Source: Caldisericia bacterium
GTDB lineage: Bacteria; Caldisericota; Caldisericia; UBA6126
Reading direction: 5' to 3'
Assembly (NCBI GenBank): GCA_028700655.1
Contig: JAQVSG010000014.1
Coordinates: 1 to 36,353, forward strand
DNA: 36,353 bases
Part shown: one piece after another, positions 1-7,583 of the stretch
How the letters are laid out: each line of letters begins with the position of its first letter
How positions within the stretch are numbered: the first letter of the stretch is position 1
Position numbers and translations under genes: made by a program
Notes under the pieces: generated by a model
The model's input: only the letters and a program-made list of their open reading frames with translations
Told to the model about the DNA's origin: nothing
Databases searched by the model: none

Positions 1-33
1 ATTATATAAAAACCCTCGCAAAAAAAAAGAAAT

Positions 34-61
34 AAAAAAAACGGGGAGATTAATCTCCCCG
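34..61 (-). terminator. Intrinsic terminator of the S8 protease gene
   Basis: A perfect 20-nt palindrome at 42-61 (10-bp stem, CGGGGAGATT arm) is followed, reading the minus strand, by a long T-rich run (plus-strand A-run 21-41). It lies about 35 nt beyond the stop codon of the minus-strand protease gene. T residues also follow on the plus strand (62-65), so weak activity in the other direction is possible. Confidence 0.85.
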
Positions 62-94
62 TTTTGGAAAAAGAAAGGTTATAGAGAAACGAGA

Positions 95-3000
95 TTAGTT
101 ATTATGTGCGCGTTTTCGTAGAACCAATGCGCCAGCACCTAAAAGGGCAAGAGCAACCAACGCTAACACAAACGGGTTGCTTGCGGGAATAGGTTCTTCC
201 ATGGGCATATCGGTGAATCCACCAGAATACACAATAGCATATTTTACAGGTCCACCGGGTGCTTTAGGAAGAGAAGAAGGAACTACGCTAATGCGGTATT
301 TCCCCTTCATTTTGGGTTTGTTGATTACAATGCGTTCCACATTGTTGAGTGTATCTGTGCTGGTTGCCATAGGAACAGAAACGTTGGGGTCTTGGGCTGG
401 GGGAGTACCGAATTGGTTTCCGCGATAGATTAGACCAGCAGGGTCTACCACAACCAAGTCTAAATTGTGTTTTAATACAGGCCAAGAGTTGGGAGTAGCC
501 GATTCGTCTGTCCAGCAAAGAGTAGCTTCAAAAGGAACTTCAGTGTTGTCTACATACACTTCATAGGTTACAACGTCGGCATCTACGCCGGTGATATTGT
601 CGTCATATTTTTGAACTCTGGGAGGGATGGGGAACAAGGAATTGTATACATTCAAAAGACCCCAACCTTGGTTTGGATCGGCAATCGATGTAGTGTCATT
701 GTAGGTTTCATCGACGCGTTGTCCTTCTTGAATAACATCATATTGGTTGGGAGCATCTTTTTCAGCCATGTTGGTGGCACCGTGAATTAAGGTGGCTTTG
801 ATTAAAGCAGCAGTGGGGGTGGGAGCAATGTTTAATTCTTCCACTTGACGGTAATATTGTCTGACCAGTGCAGCAGCCCCGGATACAAAACCAGCGGATA
901 CACTGGTACCGCTCATGTAGGCATATTCAGAGTGGGGTAGATTGGTTGTATAATCATATTCGTATGGGTATTGGGTTTGATCACCGCTTCCTTGGTAGTT
1001 GTATACAGAGAGCTTTCCTACCACCATGGTACCAGGGGCAACTAAGTCGGGCTTGATACGTCCATCAGAACTAGGACCGCGGGTACTAATCGCTGCCATA
1101 CCAAATTTCCCAGTAGGGTCATCCACAAGTCTTTGGCCTGCAATGTGATCGGAGTATCCTCGCAAAATTTCTTCGGGGGTAGCATTTAAAGGAAGAGGTT
1201 CATTGGCATTGGCGATAAGATCGTCACGAATGAGTCCAGACCATTCGGGAAGATCGCCTGTAAGGAACAATCCAAAATTGGCTTGGGTAGAACCAGAAGC
1301 TCCATACGTAATATCATCTAGATCGGGACGGTAGTTTTCGCAAGCTCCCACGGTAATCCCATTTTTGTTAGGGGCAGGTGCAAAGAAGGTTTGGTTTTCA
1401 CCATCGATCCAGGGATCGCCGTAGGTCATATCGCCATTAACATCTCTTTGGACATCCACTATACCGTCTAAGTCTCTGTCGCGGCCATTGTCACCGGCGG
1501 CCCATACGGTAAGGAAATCTTGGTGAGCATATTGGTAGTGGTCTACAAAACGAGAGATAGCGTTATAGTCGTAGGTACTGAAAACAGGGGATCCGGGATC
1601 GGGGGAATAGCCCTGACGAGTACGCAGGAAGTAAAACCACCAACTGTTATTTTGAATTCGAGCACCCGCATGATCATAGGCATCCATCATGGCATAGTGT
1701 ACTACACCCGCAGCACCGGCATAATCGTCGGCACCAGGATTTGTAGTATAGCCTTCTTCTGGATGGTAGTTATTTCCTGATGGGTCAATTGGACCATATT
1801 CGGGACCATATACTTCACCACTTACGTGGGGGACATCGTGGAAGCTGGGGAATGGTCCAGTAGGGGGGATATCTTCGGGAGGTAATGGGCTCATATCCCA
1901 CTTATAGGGTATTTCATCATGGTAATAACCTTCAGGGATATTATCGGGTCCACCGCTATCCCATATAGTAGGTCGAGCTAAACTTGGGTGTGTTTTAGCG
2001 GGGCGATCTTCATTTCTAGGGTGGCGATTATAATAGGCACGAGTTGGATACGATCCGCTAGGCCAGAAGTCGTATGTATCCCAAGATTGTGTGATTCTTT
2101 GAACAAAAAAGCGTACATTGGGAGCGACACCTTTGTATTGACCACCAGACATAGCGCCATTTCCACCAATAATGCTAGTAACGTGGGTACCATGTCCCCA
2201 CACATCGCAGTAGTTTGCAGGACCACGTTGTCCATCCCAATAGGCGCGTGACAAATTAAAACTCCATTGGAAATAGGATGCAGGCCTTGGGTTGATATTT
2301 GAATTCCATCGATTTGCCATACCGGAATAACAAGTAGGCCAGCCACCATAGCTGGGAGCGTAGTTATAAGCATAGTTACGTGCATAGGGGACTCGGCCTG
2401 AAAAATCAGCACTTAGTGCACTGTAACCACCAGAAAGGCCGCTATCAAAAACTGCAACCAGTTCACCGGTGCCATCGAGCCTTACAGGAGTTTCTCCTTG
2501 TGTATAGGCTTGGTCTACCAGGTGAACACCGACAATTTGACGGCCAACATCAACTTTGAGCTGCATGTTGTCGGGGGGCAGTTCAATGCATTGAATACTG
2601 GGGATGGCAGCAAGTTTGTGTATGTTTAAAAAATTGACAGTAATGGTTCCAATGGAGAATGCATTATTGGTAGCAGTTGTGCAACCTAGGAGAGCAGATT
2701 GGCTTTGGTCCCATATTTTTTTGTGTTCTACCAAGGGGTCGACGCCACCCCAGAAGGAAACAAGAACATTCTGCCATTTGTCTTCGGTGTGCATGTCAGG
2801 GGGAATTTTAAAAGCAGGTACATAGGGCATCATGGCAGATACATAATCTGCACGTAGAATGGTACCTTTGTTGGCAGGTGTACAACGTACTACATATGCA
2901 TTTTGGTGATAATATTCGACAAGTTCAATATTATTGAGCTTTAGTTCATTCACCCACTGCCCTTTTACAGGAGCCGTGAATTTGACTAAGTAGTAGTTGG

Positions 3001-3397
3001 GTTCGTTTGGATCGGAGTAGTAGTTTTCTTCAAAACCCTCCGGAATCGTTACCCCAATAAAAGTCTTTGTATCGTCATTAGCGGGGTAGATAACGCCACC
3101 GTTAATGTATACGGGATTCGGGTCGTTTAGTTTTGTAATGAGGAGATGATCATTTTTCATTTCCTCAAACTGAGGTTTCGTTGCTTTTCCGTAAAGATAA
3201 GCATCGTACTCTTCAATCACTTCTAGACCACTATCAATGGCCTTTTGTACATCGCTTGGATGTTGCTTATCTACCTGTACGTAAATCTTAGGCTCTGCCG
3301 CACCAATGGAGGTGTTAACATTTCCTAAAGTCCCAACAATGGGAGAGATTAACAGAAATGCAATAACCAATACAAGCCATTTCTTAAAGTATCGCAT
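95..3397 (-). CDS. Secreted, membrane-anchored subtilisin-family (S8) serine protease, KP-43-like
   Basis: This large exported endopeptidase has 1100 residues from the chosen start. That ATG follows AGGGAGGT at good spacing and opens a classic signal peptide (MRYFKKWLVLVIAFLLISP); an upstream in-frame start at 3430 would spoil the signal. An N-terminal region of about 290 residues is probably a long prodomain. The catalytic residues visible are Asp318 (AVFDSG), His402 (WGHGTHV), oxyanion Asn584 (IQNNSWW) and Ser832 (MSGTSVSAG). The usual Pro after the Ser motif is replaced by Gly. His to Asn spans 182 residues instead of about 90 in subtilisin, because of a Pro/Tyr/Asp-rich insertion near 440-560. 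A beta-sandwich around 925-1065 (ATLCWTDES...HNLDLVVVDPAG) resembles the C-terminal domain of KP-43-type alkaline proteases. The last 30 residues are a hydrophobic helix followed by RKRAHNN, like a C-terminal sorting or anchor signal. The gene is monocistronic. The protease call is firm; the substrate is unknown. Confidence 0.95.
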   Translation of the reverse strand: MRYFKKWLVLVIAFLLISPIVGTLGNVNTSIGAAEPKIYVQVDKQHPSDVQKAIDSGLEVIEEYDAYLYGKATKPQFEEMKNDHLLITKLNDPNPVYINGGVIYPANDDTKTFIGVTIPEGFEENYYSDPNEPNYYLVKFTAPVKGQWVNELKLNNIELVEYYHQNAYVVRCTPANKGTILRADYVSAMMPYVPAFKIPPDMHTEDKWQNVLVSFWGGVDPLVEHKKIWDQSQSALLGCTTATNNAFSIGTITVNFLNIHKLAAIPSIQCIELPPDNMQLKVDVGRQIVGVHLVDQAYTQGETPVRLDGTGELVAVFDSGLSGGYSALSADFSGRVPYARNYAYNYAPSYGGWPTCYSGMANRWNSNINPRPASYFQWSFNLSRAYWDGQRGPANYCDVWGHGTHVTSIIGGNGAMSGGQYKGVAPNVRFFVQRITQSWDTYDFWPSGSYPTRAYYNRHPRNEDRPAKTHPSLARPTIWDSGGPDNIPEGYYHDEIPYKWDMSPLPPEDIPPTGPFPSFHDVPHVSGEVYGPEYGPIDPSGNNYHPEEGYTTNPGADDYAGAAGVVHYAMMDAYDHAGARIQNNSWWFYFLRTRQGYSPDPGSPVFSTYDYNAISRFVDHYQYAHQDFLTVWAAGDNGRDRDLDGIVDVQRDVNGDMTYGDPWIDGENQTFFAPAPNKNGITVGACENYRPDLDDITYGASGSTQANFGLFLTGDLPEWSGLIRDDLIANANEPLPLNATPEEILRGYSDHIAGQRLVDDPTGKFGMAAISTRGPSSDGRIKPDLVAPGTMVVGKLSVYNYQGSGDQTQYPYEYDYTTNLPHSEYAYMSGTSVSAGFVSGAAALVRQYYRQVEELNIAPTPTAALIKATLIHGATNMAEKDAPNQYDVIQEGQRVDETYNDTTSIADPNQGWGLLNVYNSLFPIPPRVQKYDDNITGVDADVVTYEVYVDNTEVPFEATLCWTDESATPNSWPVLKHNLDLVVVDPAGLIYRGNQFGTPPAQDPNVSVPMATSTDTLNNVERIVINKPKMKGKYRISVVPSSLPKAPGGPVKYAIVYSGGFTDMPMEEPIPASNPFVLALVALALLGAGALVLRKRAHNN

Positions 3398-3458
3398 AGA
3401 TACCTCCCTCTGAAACCTGAACAAAATCATAAAAATTCACACATAATGCTATGCTAAA

Positions 3459-3486
3459 AACTTATTATAATTCAAGCGTTTGTCAA
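3459..3486 (-). promoter_or_regulatory. Possible promoter of the S8 protease gene
   Basis: A perfect TTGACA (3481-3486, minus strand) is followed after 16 nt by TAAGTT (3459-3464), which keeps only the TA...T of a -10 box. A perfect TATAAT at 3464-3469 overlaps it but is just 11 nt from the -35. The site lies in the 125-nt gap downstream of topB and would leave a leader of about 55 nt carrying the Shine-Dalgarno site. The -10 assignment is uncertain. Confidence 0.45.
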
Positions 3487-3522
3487 GAAAAGTTGTGGAT
3501 TTTATTTCGGAGAAAGCACGCT

Positions 3523-5928
3523 TCATGATTTCTTTTTTGTTTTTCTGATTTCCTTTGGATCCTTTCGGAAATCGAACACAATTTTGCCTGTCTCTTTTTC
3601 GAGTTTTAAACGTGCAGAGAACTTTTTTCGTTTGCGCAGAGACCAAAAATCCATTAATTTTTTCGTTTCGCCTTTTTCGATAATGTCTAAGGCATCTTCT
3701 TTTGTAATCGGTTGTTGTAAAATAATCTTGCGAATTTGGAAATCGCAATCCGGGTTGGTACATCCAAAATATCCTAGTTTTTCAATCATGTCTGCCTTGC
3801 ATTTTGGACATTGAGCAAAAGGTTTGTCATCAATCACTTTGTCGTAATCGATAAATTCGAATTCAATTTTTCCTTCCTCTGTCAAGATAAGGTAGGCTTC
3901 AAAATGCTTTCCTTTGCTAGAAAGGAACCAAAGTGGATGGAGTGTTTTTTTGTCTTTCAAGAGGGCTACTAGTTCAGAGGTAGATATCCGGCAGGATTTA
4001 ATCTTTTTTGCAATGCTGAAAGAACAATTGGGGTTGGTGCATTTACAGCTAGATGTTCGTTCTGTTACGGTGGAACCGCAAACCGGGCAGAGACCAATTT
4101 CGCCCCCTTCCAAAGAGTCAAAGTCGGCTTGTTTCACTTGATCCACAATATGTTCTGTAAACTCTGACATTTCTTTGTGGAAATCTTTGGAAGTGAGTTT
4201 TTCGGATTCAATTTGTAACAATTTGCGTTCCCAGGAACCGGTGAGTTCGGGGGAAATTAAGGCTTCTAATTGGACATGAGAAAGAACTCGAATCAGGTAC
4301 ATGCCTTTTTCGGTGGGAACCATCTCTTTGCCAGCTCTTTCACAATATCCCACTTTGATGAGTCGTTCGATAATCTGAGCTCGGGTGGCGGGTGTACCGA
4401 TTCCTTTTTCTTTCAATGTTTCTTGCAATTCTTCATCGGTAACCAATTTACCAGCTCCCTGCATGGCAGACAGTAATGTAGCTTCATTGTACCGGGCCGG
4501 AGGTTTGGTTTCTTTTTCTTCAATGGAAGTAGTTTGAACTTCTACTGGTAGAGAATTTGAAAATCCATCAAATTGACTTTTCTTTGTGGTTTCTCCATAA
4601 ATTTCTCGATAACCTGGTTTGATTAAAATATTTTCCCGCGTTTCAAAAAGTTCTTCTGCAATATTGGTAATGAAATAGGTTTCTTGGTATTCTGCAGGAG
4701 GGTAAAAGACGGATAAGAAACGTTTTACAATCACGTCATAAATTTTCTTTTCATCGTCTCGAAGTGTGGATAGGTTTGCTTTTTTGGTAGTGGGAATAAG
4801 GGCAAAGTGGTCTCCAACCTTGCTATTGTCTACCACTCGTTTAGAAAACTTCATGGAGTGATCCAAGCTTTTTTCTGCAAAAGTTTCGTACTGGGAAACT
4901 TTGCAAAGCATTTTTAAAATTTTAGGAAGCTCTGGTACCATATCCGACGGAAGATATCGGGAGTCGGTACGAGGATAGGTAATCAATTTTTTTGCTTCAT
5001 ATAGTTTTTGTGCTATGGACAAGGTGTGAGAAGCGGTATATCCAAATCGTTTGTTGGCTTCTCTTTGAAGTTCTGTTAAATCAAAAAGCAAGGGATGGTT
5101 TTGCTTGTGTTTTTTGACGGAAAAATTCTCAATGGTTCCAGTTTGGTTTTCCATTTTTTGGATTCGTTTTTCCGCTTCTTTTTTGGACGATATTTCGTTG
5201 ATATTGGAAGAAGGATTGTCTTTTTGAAACCAATGTCCTTCGTAGAGGACTTTTTTTTCTGTTTGTTGAAAAAGGGCGAACAATTCAAAGTAGGTGCGAC
5301 TTTGAAACGCTTGAATTTGTTTTTCTCGCTCCACTAAAATAGAAAGAGTAGGGGTTTGTACGCGCCCAATAGAAAACAGATCCCCGCATCTACGAGTAAT
5401 GGCACGGGTTGCATTGATACCAATCATCCAGTCCGCATGGGAACGGCACTTTGCTGCTTCTCCCAGAGAGTCATAGTACGAGCTGTCTTTTAATTCTTCA
5501 AATCCTTTTTTTATAGCCTCGCTTGTCATGGAGGACAACCATAGTCGTTTGGTAGGTTTTCGAGAGCCAGAATGTTCCAGGAGGTTTCGAAAAATAAGTT
5601 CTCCTTCTCTTCCCGCATCGCAAGCGTTTATAATGTTTTGAATGCCTCGTTTACGGATACAAAGTAGGACTTCGTCCAATTGTTTTTTTGACTTGATAAT
5701 GGGTTTTAACTCAAACTTTTTGGGGATAATGGGTAATTTTTCTAAAGTCCAAAATTTATAGCCTTTGTCATACTCTTGCGGTTCTGCCAATTCAAGCAAA
5801 TGGCCTACTGCCCAAGTAATAATGTATTGATCCGAAACGAGGGAATTGTCATTTTTTTCAAAGACACCAAGGTTTTTGGCTAGATCTCTTGCAACGGATG
5901 GTTTCTCGGTAATGATTAGATCTTTCAT
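3523..5928 (-). CDS. topB: DNA topoisomerase III (type IA)
   Basis: TopB relaxes negatively supercoiled DNA and decatenates it through a transient 5'-phosphotyrosine single-strand break. The 801-residue protein opens with the Toprim motif ITEKPS (Glu8) and has the acidic cluster NACDAGREGE (101-110). The catalytic tyrosine is Tyr318 in LITYPRTDSR. Two C-terminal four-cysteine zinc motifs follow: C614/C617 with C628 or C630/C635, and C707/C710/C723/C728. Each is followed by a small repeat of the type seen at the C terminus of many Firmicutes/Bacteroidetes TopB proteins, and the tail is Lys-rich. The start is supported by AGGTGAG 2-3 nt before ATG. The start codon is only 21 nt from the 3' end of tRNA-Ala, so transcription must come through the tRNA gene. 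A host or mobile-element origin cannot be distinguished, but nothing nearby suggests mobility. Confidence 0.95.
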   Translation of the reverse strand: MKDLIITEKPSVARDLAKNLGVFEKNDNSLVSDQYIITWAVGHLLELAEPQEYDKGYKFWTLEKLPIIPKKFELKPIIKSKKQLDEVLLCIRKRGIQNIINACDAGREGELIFRNLLEHSGSRKPTKRLWLSSMTSEAIKKGFEELKDSSYYDSLGEAAKCRSHADWMIGINATRAITRRCGDLFSIGRVQTPTLSILVEREKQIQAFQSRTYFELFALFQQTEKKVLYEGHWFQKDNPSSNINEISSKKEAEKRIQKMENQTGTIENFSVKKHKQNHPLLFDLTELQREANKRFGYTASHTLSIAQKLYEAKKLITYPRTDSRYLPSDMVPELPKILKMLCKVSQYETFAEKSLDHSMKFSKRVVDNSKVGDHFALIPTTKKANLSTLRDDEKKIYDVIVKRFLSVFYPPAEYQETYFITNIAEELFETRENILIKPGYREIYGETTKKSQFDGFSNSLPVEVQTTSIEEKETKPPARYNEATLLSAMQGAGKLVTDEELQETLKEKGIGTPATRAQIIERLIKVGYCERAGKEMVPTEKGMYLIRVLSHVQLEALISPELTGSWERKLLQIESEKLTSKDFHKEMSEFTEHIVDQVKQADFDSLEGGEIGLCPVCGSTVTERTSSCKCTNPNCSFSIAKKIKSCRISTSELVALLKDKKTLHPLWFLSSKGKHFEAYLILTEEGKIEFEFIDYDKVIDDKPFAQCPKCKADMIEKLGYFGCTNPDCDFQIRKIILQQPITKEDALDIIEKGETKKLMDFWSLRKRKKFSARLKLEKETGKIVFDFRKDPKEIRKTKKKS

Positions 5929-5949
5929 AACTCACCTTTTAAAAAAAAA

Positions 5950-6025
5950 TGGTGGACCTGACGAGATTTGAACTCGTGACCTCCTCCATGCCATGGAGGC
6001 GCGCTCCCAGCTGCGCCACAGGCCC
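5950..6025 (-). tRNA. tRNA-Ala (anticodon GGC)
   Basis: The 76-nt gene folds as a full cloverleaf. Acceptor GGGCCTG pairs with CAGGTCC (one G-T), the D-stem is GCGC, the anticodon stem CCTCC/GGAGG encloses loop ATGGCAT (anticodon GGC), and the T-arm is ACGAG-TTCAAAT-CTCGT. The discriminator is A and the CCA is encoded. A T9 run follows directly, then the ribosome-binding site of topB. Confidence 0.95.
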
Positions 6026-6043
6026 ACACAAACGCGCTAGTGT

Positions 6044-6071
6044 ATTGTAACGGATATTGATAAAAATGCAA
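6044..6071 (-). promoter_or_regulatory. Promoter of tRNA-Ala (and probably topB)
   Basis: TTGCAT (6066-6071) and TACAAT (6044-6049) on the minus strand are separated by 16 nt. The -10 box lies 18 nt before the tRNA 5' end, which fits a short 5' leader removed by RNase P. It is the only promoter-like site close upstream of topB. Confidence 0.7.
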
Positions 6072-6132
6072 ACCCCTCCCGCAAAAATTTTCCTCTTCCT
6101 CCAAGAATTTTTGCAAAAAGGTCGATTTATTG

Positions 6133-6160
6133 ATAACAACTTTTCTGTAATTTATATAAT
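6133..6160 (+). promoter_or_regulatory. Promoter of the CBS-domain gene
   Basis: A perfect TATAAT at 6155-6160 is preceded by ATAACA (6133-6138, 4 of 6 consensus bases) with a 16-nt spacer. The alternative TTGATA at 6130 would need a 19-nt spacer. The transcript would have a leader of roughly 38 nt containing the AAAAGGAG ribosome-binding site. It may also drive the downstream glyQ-glyS-ppdK genes. Confidence 0.55.
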
Positions 6161-6204
6161 GGTACAAGTGCTTTGTTGCAAAAACATTTCAAAAGGAGTA
6201 AATG

Positions 6205-6675
6205 ATGAGTGCTATGAATATTATTAAAGACGAGATTGTAAGCGACATAATGACGAAAAATCTAGAAAAAGTGTACGACGACCAATGCATAGATGCAGTG
6301 GCTGATATCCTAACAAAAAAAGGGTTAAATGCATTGCCGGTAGTAAGCCATACTGAAAAATTGGTAGGGATTATTACCTTGGGCGATCTTTTGTTAAAAG
6401 CAACTCGAACCCCCCTCTTTGATATGTGGACAACAGGAATATATGACAATACAGAAGATTTGCTGAAAGAGTACAAAAAAATAGTGGGCACCGATGTCAA
6501 AGACGTTATGTCTACACACCCCTTCACCATCAAATCAACGGAGCTTGTTTCCCGTGCGGCTACCATCATGTATCGTAGAAAAGTAAAACAACTTCCTGTT
6601 CTTGACGATGAGGGAAAACTTGTGGGTATTATCACCGCTACAGATGTAGTTAAACTCTTGTATGGCAATGCATAG
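6205..6675 (+). CDS. Stand-alone CBS-domain pair protein
   Basis: This 156-residue cytosolic protein is essentially one Bateman module: CBS1 about residues 10-62 (VSDIMTKNLEKVY ... LVGIITLGDLL) and CBS2 about 93-152 (VKDVMSTHPFTIK ... LVGIITATDVV). Such modules bind adenine nucleotides or similar ligands and usually act as energy or redox sensors. No enzymatic, membrane or DNA-binding domain is attached. I prefer the ATG at 6205 because AAAAGGAG (6191-6198) is then 6 nt away; the ATG at 6202 leaves only 3 nt. The gene lies 29 nt before glyQ, probably in the same transcript. In Bacillus the glyQS-dnaG-sigA region contains ccpN, a CBS-domain repressor, so a regulatory link is plausible. That link is inference. 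Confidence 0.9.
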   Translation: MSAMNIIKDEIVSDIMTKNLEKVYDDQCIDAVADILTKKGLNALPVVSHTEKLVGIITLGDLLLKATRTPLFDMWTTGIYDNTEDLLKEYKKIVGTDVKDVMSTHPFTIKSTELVSRAATIMYRRKVKQLPVLDDEGKLVGIITATDVVKLLYGNA

Positions 6676-6704
6676 AAAACGACGTAGATAGAATTGAGGT
6701 TGTT

Positions 6705-7583
6705 GTGAAAAACGATACGAATACACTGTGCCACTTAATTCAGGTTCTGCAAGCATTTTGGGAAGAACAGGGATGTGTTATTCTTCCTTCCTGGGATATG
6801 GAGATCGGTGCTGGGACGATGTCCCCCTATACATTTTTTTATGTCCTGAAAGATAACTCCTACAAAGCTTGTTATGTCCAACCTTCTCGAAGACCTGTTG
6901 ATGGCCGCTATGGGGACAATCCAAACAGAGTCTATAAGCACCATCAAATGCAAGTGATACTGAAACCCTCTCCAGAGAATATTCAAGATCTGTATATTGA
7001 TAGTTTGGCCGCCATAGGATTTCCCACAAAAGACCATGACATTCGCTTTATTGAAGACAACTGGGCAGCCCCAACGCTGGGTGCTTGGGGAATAGGTTGG
7101 GAAGTCTGGCTGGATGGGATGGAAATCACCCAGTTTACGTATTTTCAACAAGTGGGTGGGATAGAACTTGCCATTCCTGCTGTCGAAATAACCTATGGCT
7201 TAGAAAGAATCGCAATGTATTTGCAAGACAAACATTCATTGTACGATTTGCAATTCAATGAACACTTACAATATCACGATCTTCGAAAAGAAGAAGAAAT
7301 ACAGCAATCGATATATTGTCACGAGAAAGCGGAACCAAGTCGCTTGTATTCTTTATTTACTTTGTGTTTTGAAGAAGGAGAAATGTGTTTTCAGAACGAT
7401 CTTATTTGGCCCGGATATGAATATGCGTTAAAATGCTCTCACATTTTTAATATACTGGATGCTTTGGGTGCTTTATCTGTCTCGGAAAGAGCCCAGTATC
7501 TTGCCCGTGTTCGATCGCTTGCTCGAAAAGCAGCAAATGCTGTAGTCGCTTCTCAGAAAGGAGGTTTCTCAAATGAATCCTGA
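6705..7583 (+). CDS. glyQ: Glycyl-tRNA synthetase alpha subunit
   Basis: GlyQ is the catalytic subunit of the bacterial alpha2beta2-type glycyl-tRNA synthetase. It activates glycine with ATP and charges tRNA-Gly. The 292-residue length is normal. Recognisable class II blocks include QGCVILPSWDMEIGAGTMSP near the N terminus, YVQPSRRPVDGRYGDNPNR around residues 58-75, and EDNWAAPTLGAWGIGWEVWLDGMEITQFTY cut by its conserved Gly/Trp residues (about 115-145). Translation starts at GTG, with GAGGT 5 nt upstream. The 3' end overlaps glyS by 11 nt, the usual translational coupling of the two subunits. The C terminus carries a few extra residues only because of that overlap. Confidence 0.96.
   Translation: MKNDTNTLCHLIQVLQAFWEEQGCVILPSWDMEIGAGTMSPYTFFYVLKDNSYKACYVQPSRRPVDGRYGDNPNRVYKHHQMQVILKPSPENIQDLYIDSLAAIGFPTKDHDIRFIEDNWAAPTLGAWGIGWEVWLDGMEITQFTYFQQVGGIELAIPAVEITYGLERIAMYLQDKHSLYDLQFNEHLQYHDLRKEEEIQQSIYCHEKAEPSRLYSLFTLCFEEGEMCFQNDLIWPGYEYALKCSHIFNILDALGALSVSERAQYLARVRSLARKAANAVVASQKGGFSNES

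Noticed and set aside
95-190. LPXTG-type sortase signal at the protease C terminus
   Set aside because: No LPxTG-like pentapeptide is present; only the hydrophobic and basic parts of a sorting signal are seen.
1978-2412. 144-codon open frame inside the S8 protease gene in another frame
   Set aside because: The protease frame carries all catalytic motifs; this frame is a shadow with no plausible start.
3464-3486. TTGACA with TATAAT at 11-nt spacing upstream of the S8 protease gene
   Set aside because: The spacer is far too short for a sigma-70 promoter; the alternative TAAGTT at 16 nt was kept with low confidence.
5925-6167. Open frames reading through tRNA-Ala
   Set aside because: The region is explained by a complete tRNA cloverleaf, its promoter and the topB leader.
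6676-6704. T-box leader before glyQ
   Set aside because: The gap is only 29 nt, too short for a T-box, and the region upstream of the CBS gene has no T-box-like sequence.
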